64,000 nt of DNA, taken from positions 45,741 through 109,740 of the forward strand of contig CATWQA010000004.1 in NCBI GenBank assembly GCA_958352815.1, in the 5' to 3' direction. The notes below the pieces were generated by a model. It did no database searches, was not told the DNA's origin, and saw only the letters and a program-made list of their open reading frames with translations. The translations under genes were made by a program, and so were the position numbers. Origin of the DNA: an uncultured Eubacteriales bacterium (GTDB taxonomy: Bacteria > Bacillota > Clostridia > Monoglobales > Monoglobaceae). Each line of letters starts with the position of its first letter. Within the stretch, counting starts at the first letter, position 1. This document shows positions 42,955 to 52,613 of the stretch, piece by piece.

Positions 42955-44484
42955 TTACTCTGCTATCTTTGCAACAGTCTCAAATTGGGATTTTAAGCCC
43001 TGATAAATTCCCCTGTAAACAGGGAAGTATTTCTTATAGGTGTCAACATTGTCTTGGATGGGCTTCATTGTATCTTTAACACTGATGGTTGCCTCGCAGG
43101 CTTCGGGAACGCTGTTATAAATTCCTGCGCCAACTGCCGCCAAAAGCGCAACGCCCAGAGCGGGACCCTCTGAAACATTAATCGTGTTAATGTCGCAGTC
43201 AAAAATGTCCGCCTGCATCTGTCTCCAGAGCTTGCTCTTGCCGCCGCCGCCTGAAGCGCGAACCTCCGATGTGTCAATTCCCATTTCCTTAATAATGTCA
43301 AGGCAGTCATAAAGGCTGTATGCAACGCCCTCCATAACGGCACGGAGCATGTCGTACTTGGTGTGTTTTGCGGACAGACCGAAGAAAACACCCTTTGCGT
43401 GAGGATCGTTAATAGGACTTCTCTCACCCATCATATAGGGCAGATAGATAAGACCCTCGCAGCCCGGAGTAATCTTGGCCGCTTGCTGATCCATAAGATA
43501 GTAGGGGTCAACGCCCATACCGTCGGCTGCGTCCATCTCCGCATGGCAGAAGTTGTCTCTGTACCATTTAAGGGAAAGACCTGCGCCCTGTGTGCAGCCC
43601 ATAACGTGCCACTTCCCGGGAACAGCGTGGCAGAGGGTGTGAATTCTGCCGCCCTTATCAATCTGCAGGTCGTCCATGTGAGCAAAAACAACGCCTGAGG
43701 TGCCGATAGTGGAAGAAATTATTCCGGACTTAACTATTCCGTTTCCGACAGCGCCTGCCGCCTGGTCTCCGGCTCCGCCCACAACGATTGTGCCCTCGGC
43801 AAGACCGCTGAGCTTTGCGGCTTCACTGTGCACCGCGCCCGTAACCTGGCATGACTCGTACATCTTGCCCAAAAGGCTCTTGTCTATGTTGAGCTTTTCC
43901 AGAATTTCATCAGACCAGCAACGCTCCTTGATGTCCATAAGCTGCATACCGCTGGCGTCGGAAACCTCGGTTGCGTATTCGCCGGTGAGCTTGTATCTTA
44001 TGTAGTCCTTAGGCAAGAGTATCTTTGCCGTTTTGGCGTAAAGCTCAGGCTCATTTTTCTGAACCCATAAAATCTTTGCCGCGGTAAATCCCGTGATAGC
44101 AGGATTACCCGTAATTTCAATAAGGCGGTCACGTCCGATTTTCCCAGTAAGCTCGTCCGCCTCAGCAGTTGTCCTCTGGTCGCACCAGATTATGGACTTT
44201 CTCAAAACATTGCCGTCCTTGTCCAGCATAACAAGACCGTGCATCTGACCGGAAAGACCAACGCCCTTAATGTCCTCAGGGCTGACTCCCGACTTCTCGA
44301 TAACAGCTTTAATGCTGGTATGGGTAGCGTTCCACCAGTCCTCGGGATCCTGCTCAGCCCAGCCGATTTTAGGCTGATACAGAGGATATTCAACAAGGTA
44401 GCTGGCAACAGCGTTTCCTTTCTCGTCAAACAAAACGGTTTTTGTACCGCTGGTGCCTATATCAACACCGATAACATATCTCAT
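42955..44484 (-). CDS. xylB: Xylulokinase
   Basis: A 509-residue FGGY-family kinase that phosphorylates D-xylulose for the pentose phosphate pathway. The motifs are YVIGVDIGTSGTKTVLFDE, GLSGQMHGLVMLD, IIWCDQRT, the SDASGMQL and GGAGDQAAGAVGNG segments, and the C-terminal ASGGGGKSKLWRQMQADIF. The start is ATG 44484, 8 bases after AAGGAG; GTG 44493 would sit on the RBS. It is monocistronic with its own promoter and terminator; no xylA or transporter is adjacent. Confidence 0.95.
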   Translation of the reverse strand: MRYVIGVDIGTSGTKTVLFDEKGNAVASYLVEYPLYQPKIGWAEQDPEDWWNATHTSIKAVIEKSGVSPEDIKGVGLSGQMHGLVMLDKDGNVLRKSIIWCDQRTTAEADELTGKIGRDRLIEITGNPAITGFTAAKILWVQKNEPELYAKTAKILLPKDYIRYKLTGEYATEVSDASGMQLMDIKERCWSDEILEKLNIDKSLLGKMYESCQVTGAVHSEAAKLSGLAEGTIVVGGAGDQAAGAVGNGIVKSGIISSTIGTSGVVFAHMDDLQIDKGGRIHTLCHAVPGKWHVMGCTQGAGLSLKWYRDNFCHAEMDAADGMGVDPYYLMDQQAAKITPGCEGLIYLPYMMGERSPINDPHAKGVFFGLSAKHTKYDMLRAVMEGVAYSLYDCLDIIKEMGIDTSEVRASGGGGKSKLWRQMQADIFDCDINTINVSEGPALGVALLAAVGAGIYNSVPEACEATISVKDTMKPIQDNVDTYKKYFPVYRGIYQGLKSQFETVAKIAE

Positions 44485-44518
44485 TTCAAACACTCCTTAT
44501 GTAAGTCTTATATAACAT

Positions 44519-44547
44519 AATATAACATATACACCACGAAAATGCAA
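44519..44547 (-). promoter_or_regulatory. Promoter of xylB
   Basis: On the minus strand TTGCAT (44547-44542), 17 bases, TATATT (44524-44519), about 35 bases before the start codon. Confidence 0.6.
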
Positions 44548-44631
44548 TAATTCTTTTCGAGTTTTTGTTAAATTTCTTAAAAAATTCATAGCCTTGCTTG
44601 CAGCATAATGCCCTTGCATAAATGTTCGGAG

Positions 44632-44660
44632 TTGAAACCGCTTTTGGTTTGTGGTATAAA
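44632..44660 (+). promoter_or_regulatory. Promoter of the tandem recombinases
   Basis: TTGAAA (44632-44637), 17 bases, TATAAA (44655-44660), then AGGAGG and ATG 44693. Confidence 0.7.
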
Positions 44661-44692
44661 ATATGAGAAAATATACAAAGGAGGAATAGAAA

Positions 44693-46156
44693 ATGGATTG
44701 TTTTTCCCGACCCTTGCGTGTGGCAGCATACGTAAGGGTTTCATCGGATAACGATAATCAGGAGGACTCATATGAGCTTCAGAATAAGTATTTTGCCAAT
44801 TTGCTAAACAGCAATCCCGATTGGATTTCGGCAGGGGTGTATTCGGATTATGCGGCCACAGGTACGGAACATGTTCATCGCAGAGGCTTTAACTTGCTGC
44901 TTCGCCATTGTGAGGAGGGGAAAATTGACCGAATTGTATGCAAGTCCGTATCCAGATTTGCCAGGAACACAGCTGACTTTTTAACTGCAATTAATTTTTT
45001 GCAAAATAAAAATGTCAGCATTTTCTTTGAAAAGGAAAATTTGGACACGGCGGATCCCGCTAACGAATTTGTTTTAACAATGCTGGGGGCAATTGCTCAG
45101 GAGGAAAGCCGTTCAACCTCAGAGAATATCAGACAGGGTAACAAAATGAGATTTCCCAAAGGGGAGGTTCCCAATATTGAGATTTACGGCTATCGCTTTA
45201 AAAAAGGGGAGGATGAATATAAAACAATATCGGGAGGTTACCGTTTAAGGCAGCTTGAGAAAAATACAGAGGAGGCGGAGATTGTAGCCCGCATATTTGA
45301 AGAATATGTTCAGGGAAGCGGCATGAGCGCCATTGCAAGCAGACTTAACCGCGAGGGTATTCCCGCGCCCAAGCTGTCCGTTCAGGGTGCGCACGTGCTT
45401 GAAAGAGAGGCGAAGCTGTCGGGAGTATTACGGAAAACAAGGGGATGGACAGGCGCTAAAATAGGAGATATTATAGAGCAGCAGCGATATACGGGAGACG
45501 TTCTGGTGCAGAAAACCTTTGTGGAAAGTTACCTTACTCACCGCAGCGTGAAAAACAGCGGACAGCTCCCCAAGTACCTCGTGAAAAATCATCATCCTGC
45601 TATTATAGAGCGGGAAGTTTTCGAGGCGGCGCAAGCACGCCGAAACAGCAATCTAAGTCGGGGAGTAAGCCGACCCCATGTAACAAGACCGTTTACAAAA
45701 CTGCTGATGTGCGGCAATTGCGGCAGGGTCTTAAACGTACGCAACCCCAAACGCCCCATTTGGTTTTGCCCCAGCTCCACCGGGTATCACGGAATAAAAA
45801 GCTGCTGTGCGGAACGGGTGTATGAGGAGCAGATCATACGAATGCTTCAAGCGGCGGCTGTCAAAAGGTTTTCCCTGTATGAAGGAAATTTTAGGGACGA
45901 GGCGGTCACTGCGGATATTCTAAAAGGAAAAATCAAATGGCAAAACGGCGGGTGCGGTTTTCATGAAGAAAAAGAAAGAATTTCTGAATTTCTCAGGTGC
46001 TTCAGGTCGGAGGAGGTAAAGAAATTTGTTTACGGAATTACGGTATACAGTCCACTGAAATTCAAGGTCAGATGGTACGACAATTCCGAAACAGACGGGG
46101 AGCTTTTGAGCAATGTGGATGAGGGTATCGGATTAAAAAAGCAGTATGTACAGTAA
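44693..46156 (+). CDS. Large serine recombinase 1 (site-specific integrase/resolvase family)
   Basis: A 487-residue serine recombinase. The N-terminal catalytic domain has AAYVRVSSDNDNQEDSY with the presumed nucleophile S17, RIVCKSVSRFARNTADFL, and AQEESRSTSENIRQGNKMRF. The recombinase domain follows (EAEIVARIFEEYVQGSGMSA to VFEAAQARR), then a zinc ribbon (LLMCGNCGRVLN with a later WFCPSST). Such enzymes integrate, excise or invert DNA between short att sites. AGGAGG lies 8 bases before ATG 44693. It is followed with an 11-base gap by a second recombinase. No phage or conjugation genes are nearby. Confidence 0.92.
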   Translation: MDCFSRPLRVAAYVRVSSDNDNQEDSYELQNKYFANLLNSNPDWISAGVYSDYAATGTEHVHRRGFNLLLRHCEEGKIDRIVCKSVSRFARNTADFLTAINFLQNKNVSIFFEKENLDTADPANEFVLTMLGAIAQEESRSTSENIRQGNKMRFPKGEVPNIEIYGYRFKKGEDEYKTISGGYRLRQLEKNTEEAEIVARIFEEYVQGSGMSAIASRLNREGIPAPKLSVQGAHVLEREAKLSGVLRKTRGWTGAKIGDIIEQQRYTGDVLVQKTFVESYLTHRSVKNSGQLPKYLVKNHHPAIIEREVFEAAQARRNSNLSRGVSRPHVTRPFTKLLMCGNCGRVLNVRNPKRPIWFCPSSTGYHGIKSCCAERVYEEQIIRMLQAAAVKRFSLYEGNFRDEAVTADILKGKIKWQNGGCGFHEEKERISEFLRCFRSEEVKKFVYGITVYSPLKFKVRWYDNSETDGELLSNVDEGIGLKKQYVQ

Positions 46157-46166
46157 GGAGAGAATT

Positions 46167-48179
46167 ATGGCATATTACAGAAGTGAATATGAGGCGGATG
46201 TTTTGCTAATTCCCGCAGCGGAAAAACTTACAGATACGGGAGGTCGCCTGAAAAGTAAGAACAAGCTGCGTGTGGCGGCGTATTGCAGGGTTTCAACAGG
46301 CGACCAAAGCCAGCAGACCTCGTATACCAAGCAGAAAGCCTATTATGAGGAGTTTATATCCCGCCGCGACAATTGGACGCTGGCAGGGATTTTTGCAGAT
46401 GAGGGTATTTCCGGAACTTCAACAAAAGGAAGAAAAGAATTTATGAGGATGATGGACGCCGCCTTAAGCGGCGGAATGGACTATATTGTGACGAAGTCAA
46501 TCTCCAGGTTTGCCCGCAACACGGTTGATACCCTGAGCTGTGTAAGGCGGCTTAGGGGAATGGAGCCGCCGGTGGGAGTGTTCTTTGAAAAGGAAAATAT
46601 TGATACCTTAGACGCCAAGGGTGAGCTGATTTTAACAATCCTATCGGCGCTGGCACAGGAGGAAAGCCGCTCTATTTCCGACAATATCAAGTGGAGCATA
46701 AGAAAAAACTTTGAAAACGGAGTAGCCCATCTCAGCCCGGACAGAATTTTGGGATACAAAAAGGGATTAAACCGCGATTGGGTGATTGAGGAGGAACAGG
46801 CGGAAATTATACGTTTCATATTTGATAATTATGTTGGAGGCAAGTCTGCAACAAAAATCGCTGACATGTTAAATGAAAATAATGTTCTGACGGGAAAGGG
46901 CGGTATGTGGAGGGCGGACGCCGTTCTGTATATTCTCAGAAATGAAAAATATGTGGGAGACTGCGAAATGCAGAAATATGTTACCGAAAACTATTTGACA
47001 CACAAATCGGTTGTTAATACAGGTCAGGCGCCTAAAATTTACATAACCAACCACCACCCCGGGATTATTGACAGAAACACCTGGGAGCGGGCGCGCCGCA
47101 GACTGGAGCTTAGGAAAAAACGGACAGACAGCCGTAAAAAGTATTCCGAAAAGCAAGAGTGTACCTTTTCGGTCTTTGAAAATCTAAGGTGCGGGGACTG
47201 CGGAGGGAGGTTTATTGAAACCGTTTATCGCGCCAAGGCAGTGGAGAAGAATACGGAGTTTTACTACAGTTATGTCGTGGGAAAATGCGAAAGCAGAATG
47301 AAGGGCGTTGAAGCAGGAAAGGAAGAGCACAACGGAATAATTTACGAAGTTACCGTTCAGCAGTGCTTTATGGAGTTGCTGTATAGACTAAAGAGAGATT
47401 ATGAGAGGAATGGGAATAACTCTGAAATTGTGAAGAGGTTCGCGGATGTTTTGAAAAGAGAGTTGAAACGGAATACAAAATATTTGTATTCCTTTGAACA
47501 GAGCAAGATTATAAAGGAAGAAATCGAATTTTTATCAGAAAAACGTCTGGAAATAATCGAAAACCGTGCAAGCAGTCAAGACGTACAATGCTATTTTGCC
47601 GTTCCGGAGCATGAGGGTTTCTATGAGGAACGTGAAGCGGATGCATGGGATTCAGACTTGATGGATTTGGAGAGAGCTATTAAAGAGAAGCAGATAAGGC
47701 TAAAAGAGCTGGAATATCGCAACAGGAGAATTACTTCCCTGAGAAAAAATTTTGAGCTGTTTATCGGCTGTTTGGAGGATTTGCCCGATACCAACCCTGC
47801 GGGAATGAGGCTGAACGTAAACACAATAGACAGAATGGGCACAGATTTGGTGACAATTGACGGGGTCTCGACCGGAAAAAGAAAATGCGGTATAAACAGC
47901 GGTCGGTTTGCAGCTAAATCGGAGCGTATAGCCAAAGCCCCGGATTTTTTGATCTTTGAGCCGCGTGTATATATGGCATTTGTTGAGAGCGGGGTTATTC
48001 ATGACGATGTAATCACCTTTAAGACGGTGTTCGGGGCAGAGCTCTCCGCAAGCTATGTTAAACGAAGGCCGCGGGCTTATATGGGCTACCGTAAATGCTG
48101 TGAAAACGGAAAAGTTGAATGTGTAACAAAACGACATCAAGCCATCGCCCTGCCTCAAAATGATTTAGAAAAAGAATAA
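46167..48179 (+). CDS. Large serine recombinase 2
   Basis: A 670-residue serine recombinase. The catalytic domain contains AAYCRVSTGDQSQQTSY (nucleophile S43), DYIVTKSISRFARNTVDTL and AQEESRSISDNIKWSI. A recombinase domain (AEIIRFIFDNYVGGKSATK), a zinc ribbon (LRCGDCGGRFIET) and a long Lys/Glu-rich probable coiled coil (~480-560) follow. The last ~110 residues include an extra domain I cannot name. The start is ATG 46167, with AAGGAG 6 bases upstream, 10 bases after recombinase 1 stops. It ends at a strong terminator. Confidence 0.9.
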   Translation: MAYYRSEYEADVLLIPAAEKLTDTGGRLKSKNKLRVAAYCRVSTGDQSQQTSYTKQKAYYEEFISRRDNWTLAGIFADEGISGTSTKGRKEFMRMMDAALSGGMDYIVTKSISRFARNTVDTLSCVRRLRGMEPPVGVFFEKENIDTLDAKGELILTILSALAQEESRSISDNIKWSIRKNFENGVAHLSPDRILGYKKGLNRDWVIEEEQAEIIRFIFDNYVGGKSATKIADMLNENNVLTGKGGMWRADAVLYILRNEKYVGDCEMQKYVTENYLTHKSVVNTGQAPKIYITNHHPGIIDRNTWERARRRLELRKKRTDSRKKYSEKQECTFSVFENLRCGDCGGRFIETVYRAKAVEKNTEFYYSYVVGKCESRMKGVEAGKEEHNGIIYEVTVQQCFMELLYRLKRDYERNGNNSEIVKRFADVLKRELKRNTKYLYSFEQSKIIKEEIEFLSEKRLEIIENRASSQDVQCYFAVPEHEGFYEEREADAWDSDLMDLERAIKEKQIRLKELEYRNRRITSLRKNFELFIGCLEDLPDTNPAGMRLNVNTIDRMGTDLVTIDGVSTGKRKCGINSGRFAAKSERIAKAPDFLIFEPRVYMAFVESGVIHDDVITFKTVFGAELSASYVKRRPRAYMGYRKCCENGKVECVTKRHQAIALPQNDLEKE

Positions 48180-48196
48180 ATATTACTATCACTATA

Positions 48197-48228
48197 AAAA
48201 GCTGAGCAATTTTGCTGCTCGGCTTTTT
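48197..48228 (+). terminator. Terminator of the recombinase pair
   Basis: AAAAGCTGAGCA and TGCTCGGCTTTTTT form the stem, with a run of six T. It separates the recombinases from the polysaccharide locus. Confidence 0.88.
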
Positions 48229-48304
48229 TGTTTTCAAAGGAAATACAAATGTGTACCCTACAAAACAATAGTTTAAGCAGTAAAAATAAGAAACGGAGAA
48301 AGCC

Positions 48305-49570
48305 ATGAATAAGAAATTTAAGATTGCGGTAGCCGGCACAGGATATGTGGGGCTGTCGATTGCAACTCTTTTGGCGCAGCATAACAAGGTCACGGCCGTT
48401 GACATTGTTCCCGAAAAGGTTGAGATGATTAACAATCGAATTTCTCCTATTCAGGATGAATACATAGAAAAATTTTTGAATGAAGACAAAATCGGTGTGC
48501 GAAAGCTGGACTTAACCGCGACCCTGGACGCAAAAGCGGCGTACAGCGATGCGGACTTTGTTGTAATAGCGGCGCCGACTAATTATGACAGCTCAACTCA
48601 GCGCTTTGATACTTCGGCAGTTGAGGCTGTGATCAAGCTGGTAACAGAGTATAACCCCACTGCGGTTATGGTAATAAAGTCCACTGTTCCCGTAGGATAT
48701 ACGGTGTCGGTGAGAAAGAAATTCGGCTCGGATAAGATAATATTCAGTCCCGAGTTTCTCAGAGAATCCAAGGCGCTGTATGATAATCTTTATCCCAGCC
48801 GCATTATAGTGGGCACGGATGCGGAGGACGAGAGCCTGGTTGAAGCGGCGCATACCTTTGCGGAGCTGCTCTGCGAGGGAGCAGAGAAGGAGAATATAGA
48901 TACGCTGTTTATGGGCTTTACGGAAGCGGAAGCGGTAAAGCTGTTTGCCAATACATATCTTGCGCTGAGAGTTTCGTATTTTAATGAGCTTGATACCTAT
49001 GCGGAGATGAAGGGCTTAAATACGCAGCAGATAATAGAGGGAGTGTGCTTGGATCCGAGAATAGGAACACACTATAATAATCCGTCCTTTGGTTACGGCG
49101 GCTATTGTCTGCCTAAGGACACGAAGCAGCTGCTGGCAAACTATGCAGATATACCGGAAAACTTGATTGAAGCGATAGTTGAGAGTAACAGAACCAGGAA
49201 AGACTTTATAGCCGACAGGGTGCTGAAAAAGGCGGGCTACTATGGCTATTATGAGGATAACCGCTATAACAAGAGTAAGGAAAAGCCAACGGTGATCGGA
49301 GTGTATCGCCTGACCATGAAGAGTAACAGCGATAATTTTCGCCAGAGCTCAATCCAGGGAGTTATGAAACGTATTAAGGCAAAGGGAGCCACGGTGATAA
49401 TCTATGAGCCGACCCTAGAGGACGGAGAAACGTTCTTCGGCAGCTTGGTGGTAAACGACCTTGAGAAGTTTAAAGAAATGTCTCAGGCGATTATCGCCAA
49501 TAGATATGATAGCTGCTTGGATAACGTGAAAGACAAAGTATATACACGGGATTTATTCAGACGTGATTAA
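48305..49570 (+). CDS. ugd: UDP-glucose 6-dehydrogenase-type nucleotide-sugar dehydrogenase
   Basis: A 421-residue enzyme that oxidises a UDP-hexose to a UDP-uronic acid precursor of surface polysaccharide. It has an N-terminal Rossmann motif VAGTGYVGLSIATLLA, FVVIAAPTNYD, IKSTVPVGYT, SPEFLRESKALYDNLYPSRI, the central FANTYLALRVSYFNELD helix and the catalytic cysteine C268 in YGGYCLPKDTKQL. A typical C-terminal UDP-binding domain follows. ATG 48305 is preceded by GGAGAAAG. It is the first gene of the polysaccharide locus; UDP-glucose specificity rather than a related sugar is inferred. Confidence 0.92.
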   Translation: MNKKFKIAVAGTGYVGLSIATLLAQHNKVTAVDIVPEKVEMINNRISPIQDEYIEKFLNEDKIGVRKLDLTATLDAKAAYSDADFVVIAAPTNYDSSTQRFDTSAVEAVIKLVTEYNPTAVMVIKSTVPVGYTVSVRKKFGSDKIIFSPEFLRESKALYDNLYPSRIIVGTDAEDESLVEAAHTFAELLCEGAEKENIDTLFMGFTEAEAVKLFANTYLALRVSYFNELDTYAEMKGLNTQQIIEGVCLDPRIGTHYNNPSFGYGGYCLPKDTKQLLANYADIPENLIEAIVESNRTRKDFIADRVLKKAGYYGYYEDNRYNKSKEKPTVIGVYRLTMKSNSDNFRQSSIQGVMKRIKAKGATVIIYEPTLEDGETFFGSLVVNDLEKFKEMSQAIIANRYDSCLDNVKDKVYTRDLFRRD

Positions 49571-49587
49571 GGAAATGGAGTTTTACA

Positions 49588-50862
49588 ATGACTGAAGAAA
49601 AGTAAAAGAAAAAACTTTTGATATATGCACATTACTATGTACCCGACACAGCTTCCACGGGTCAGATACTCAGGGAGCTGGCCGAGGGAATGTCGGATAC
49701 TTTTGATATTACTGTGATTTGCGTAGTGCCCAGCTATCTCGGAACTATTGAGGATAAGTATAAAACACGGAAATACTACTTTGAAAATATTAACGGAATA
49801 AATGTTCTGAGAATTAGGGTACCTGAGTTTAGCAAGACTGATAAGGTCAGCCGCGTGAAGAATATTTTGGGATACTTTTTCGGCGCAATGGCGGCAACTT
49901 TTAAAGTGGGGAAGCAGGACTATGTGTTCTCAATCTCGCAGCCCCCAATTCTGGGCGGTTTGCTGGGCGTCTGGGGTAAGTGGATAAAGCACGCTAAGTA
50001 TATATACAATATTCAGGATTTTAACCCGGAGCAAATAATGGCTGTGGGATATAGCAAGAATAAGGCAATTCTTAAACTGATGATGGCGCTGGACAAGTTC
50101 AGCTGTAAGAGAAGCGACCTTGTGATTACGGTTGGAAGGGATCTGGTTGAAACTGCAAAGAATAGGTTTAAAAAGAACCCGCCAAACGTTGTGATGATTA
50201 ATAACTGGATTGATGAGAAGGAAATCTATCCCCTGCCCGCTGACCATGAGAAGGTTGTGGCGTTTAAGAAGAAGTACGGATTAGACGAAAAGTTCGTTTT
50301 TATGTATTCCGGAAATATAGGATTGTATTATGACCTGGAAAACATAATCAAGGTGATAGGTGAGTTTAAGCCCGGCTTGAAAGCGGCGGATGGCAGAGAG
50401 GTTGTGTTTGCATTTGTTGGGGCAGGCTCAGTGCTTGATAAGCTGGTTCTTTATACAAGGGAACATAAGATGAGCAATGTCGTGTTTATTCCGTATCAAG
50501 ATAAAGAGGATTTGAATTATAGTTTAAATGCAGGTGATGTTCACTGGTGTGTGAACGCCAAAGGCATTAAGGGAGTGAGCTGCCCGAGTAAGTACTATGG
50601 ACTGGCGGCAGCCGGTAAACCGATTATCGGAGTGCTGGAGGAAGGCTCGGAAATCCGCTGTTTGATTGAGGAAACCTGTGGCGGATATTGTTCCGAACCG
50701 GGAGACTTTGAGCATATGTTAAGACATATCCAGTGGTTCGTGGAGCATGCCGGCAGCAAAGAAGTTGAAGCTATGGGACGACGCAGTCATGAAAATTTAA
50801 TGAGGAATTTGACTAGAGAGAACTCGGTAAAGAAGTACGGACAGGAAATTTTAGGGTGTTGA
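49588..50862 (+). CDS. WbuB-like GT4 glycosyltransferase with an in-frame stop at codon 6
   Basis: A glycosyltransferase of the GT-B fold: YVPDTASTGQILRELAEGM at the N-terminus, SISQPPILGGLLGVWG, YIYNIQDFNPEQIMAVGYS, and the C-terminal donor domain with FMYSGNIGLYYDLENI, YQDKEDLNYSLNAGDVHW and PSKYYGLAAAGKPIIGV. The best start by position is ATG 49588 after GGAG, but codon 6 is TAA (ATG ACT GAA GAA AAG TAA). The remaining frame stays open from AAG 49606, and TTG 49618 could restart translation but has no clear RBS. Either the gene is a nonsense pseudogene, or translation reinitiates at the TTG to give 414 residues. It is similar to fucosamine/N-acetylsugar transferases of the WbuB group; the sugar is unknown. 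Confidence 0.8.
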
Positions 50863-50874
50863 CGGGAGAGCATT

Positions 50875-51447
50875 ATGAACAGTAATTTGTTCAAGATAAT
50901 GATGAAAGCAACAAGGGTTGAATACGGAAAAAACTTGTTGCTGAAAGGCGTTCCGGTTATTTTTAATAAAGGCGGAGCTAAGCTTAAGATTGGCAATAAT
51001 GTTACGGTTAAGAGCAGCTTTCTCTCAAATCTTGTAGGTCTTTACAGCCGCACTATTATTGTTACCCGAGCCCCCGGAGCAGTTATTGAAATTGGCGACA
51101 ATGTTGGCATTTCGGGAGCGACAATCTATGCGCGAAAAGGCATTTATATAGGCGATAACACCTGTATTGGCGGCAACTGCAAGATACTGGATAATGACTT
51201 TCATCCCGTTGACGCAGAGGATAGACTGAAGCTGCTTCAGGACACACATGGAGGAGATAGTGAGCTGGTGCCGAGCAGGGAAATACATATCGGTAAAAAC
51301 TGTTTTATTGGCTGTAATAGCATTATTTTGAAGGGCTCTGTTCTTGGTGACGGTTGCGTAGTCGGAGCCGGAGCTGTAGTCAGCGGAAAGTTTGAAGATA
51401 ACTCTGTGATAGCAGGGAACCCTGCGAGGGTAATCAGGAGGTTGTGA
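50875..51447 (+). CDS. Hexapeptide-repeat (LbH) acyltransferase
   Basis: A 190-residue left-handed beta-helix acyltransferase: repeated hexapeptides (LKIGNNVTVKSS, IEIGDNVGISGATIYARKG, IYIGDNTCIGGNCKILDNDF, IHIGKNCFIGCNSIILKG, GDGCVVGAGAVVSG) and the DNDFHPVD loop with the likely catalytic histidine. It is close to WbbJ/LacA-type O-acetyltransferases, so acetylation of the nascent glycan is inferred. A GGGAG site precedes ATG, 12 bases after the glycosyltransferase. Confidence 0.9.
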   Translation: MNSNLFKIMMKATRVEYGKNLLLKGVPVIFNKGGAKLKIGNNVTVKSSFLSNLVGLYSRTIIVTRAPGAVIEIGDNVGISGATIYARKGIYIGDNTCIGGNCKILDNDFHPVDAEDRLKLLQDTHGGDSELVPSREIHIGKNCFIGCNSIILKGSVLGDGCVVGAGAVVSGKFEDNSVIAGNPARVIRRL

Positions 51448-51453
51448 GGTAGG

Positions 51454-52434
51454 ATGAGCAAAAAGAAAATATGCTTTATAGCGCAATTTCCGCCTCCGAT
51501 GCATGGATTGTCAAAGGCTGTTGAGACGCTTTACAATTCGGAACTCAGTAATGAGTTTGATTTTGAAAAGGTTGATATTACAAATAACAAAAATTTTCTA
51601 AAAAATTTAGTTCTTATTCGTAGAAGTGAGGCCGAATTGTTCTACTTTACGATTAGCCAGACTAAAGGCGGAAATCTTCGTGATTTGATTATCTTTAAGT
51701 TGCTTCGTATGCAGCATAAGAAGTGTTTAATTCATCTTCATGGAGGATATTATCGTCAGCTTGTGGACAACGAACTGCCACGGTGGCAGAGGAAGATGAA
51801 TTACAAAGCGATTAATCGTGTCAATGGTGCAATTGTTTTAGGCGAATCTTTAAAACCGATTTTTCAAGGAATGGTTGATGAGAGAAAAATATTTGTTGTG
51901 CCGAACTGTGTGGACGATGAGTACCTCATGAGTGATGAGGAATTTGAAGAAAAGATTTCTTCACTTGATAAGAGGCACATTAAACACGTGCTCTACTTAA
52001 GCAATTTTATTCGTTCCAAGGGTTATCCTGAAGTGCTGAAAATGGCAAAACTTGAAAAGGAGCGAGTAGAAGCCGGAGAAGAGAGAAGCTTTCATTTTGA
52101 TTTTGCAGGAAAGTTTTTTGAGGATAGCGAGAGACGTTTTTTCTTTGATTATATAGAAGAACATCAGCTTAATGAATATGTTACATATCATGGTATTGTG
52201 AGCGGTGATGAAAAGCGAGCATTGCTGAAAAAATGTGACATCTTTGTCTTGCTTACACGTTATCCAAATGAGGGTCAGCCAATCAGTATATTGGAGGCGA
52301 TGGGTAACGGAATGATTATTTTGACCACAGATCATGCCGGAATACCGGATGTGGTGAGAGGCGGCGTGAATGTTTTTTTGATTGATGGGGGTGGAACGAG
52401 CCTATGGTGTGTTGAGTGGCAGTTGTGCATCTGA
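51454..52434 (+). CDS. GT4 glycosyltransferase, C-terminus truncated
   Basis: A 326-residue GT-B glycosyltransferase: AQFPPPMHGLSKAVETLYNS at the N-terminus, LIHLHGGYYRQLVDNELPRW, VVPNCVDDEYL, LYLSNFIRSKGYPEVL, YHGIVSGDEKRALL and the nucleotide-sugar E-x7-E-type TRYPNEGQPISILEAMGNGM followed by TTDHAGIPDVVRGGVN. Normal family members continue for ~40-60 residues beyond this point; here the frame turns into an unrelated tail (LWCVEWQLCI) and stops. The DNA just after becomes AT-rich, so the end was lost by frameshift or recombination. It may be inactive. GAGG precedes ATG 51454. Confidence 0.85.
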   Translation: MSKKKICFIAQFPPPMHGLSKAVETLYNSELSNEFDFEKVDITNNKNFLKNLVLIRRSEAELFYFTISQTKGGNLRDLIIFKLLRMQHKKCLIHLHGGYYRQLVDNELPRWQRKMNYKAINRVNGAIVLGESLKPIFQGMVDERKIFVVPNCVDDEYLMSDEEFEEKISSLDKRHIKHVLYLSNFIRSKGYPEVLKMAKLEKERVEAGEERSFHFDFAGKFFEDSERRFFFDYIEEHQLNEYVTYHGIVSGDEKRALLKKCDIFVLLTRYPNEGQPISILEAMGNGMIILTTDHAGIPDVVRGGVNVFLIDGGGTSLWCVEWQLCI

Positions 52435-52613
52435 CTTTGAAATAATATCCTATGCCTTTAAACAAATAAAAGAGAGGTTCCGAGCGAATATGTATATTAA
52501 AAAATTGAGAATATTTTCGGGGGGATTACCAACCTTAGTAAATACCGTAATAAATGCTGGATTATCTTATTGTATCAAATACAAATCTATGCTTTGGATG
52601 GGAGCTGTTTGAT
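52435..52613 (+). pseudogene. Probable gene fragment at the composition junction
   Basis: A frame from about 52382 to 52612 in another phase encodes SGSCASDFEIISYAFKQIKE, RFRANMYIKKLRIFSGGLPT and a short tail. Part of it (KERFRANMYIKKLRIF) looks like the usual C-terminal helix of a GT4 enzyme, so it may be the shifted end of the preceding gene. I do not recognise the remainder. It has no start signal of its own. Confidence 0.4.

Noticed and set aside
44693..48179. An intact prophage or conjugative element
   Set aside because: Only two recombinases are present, without capsid, terminase, relaxase or replication genes, and no flanking att repeats were visible.
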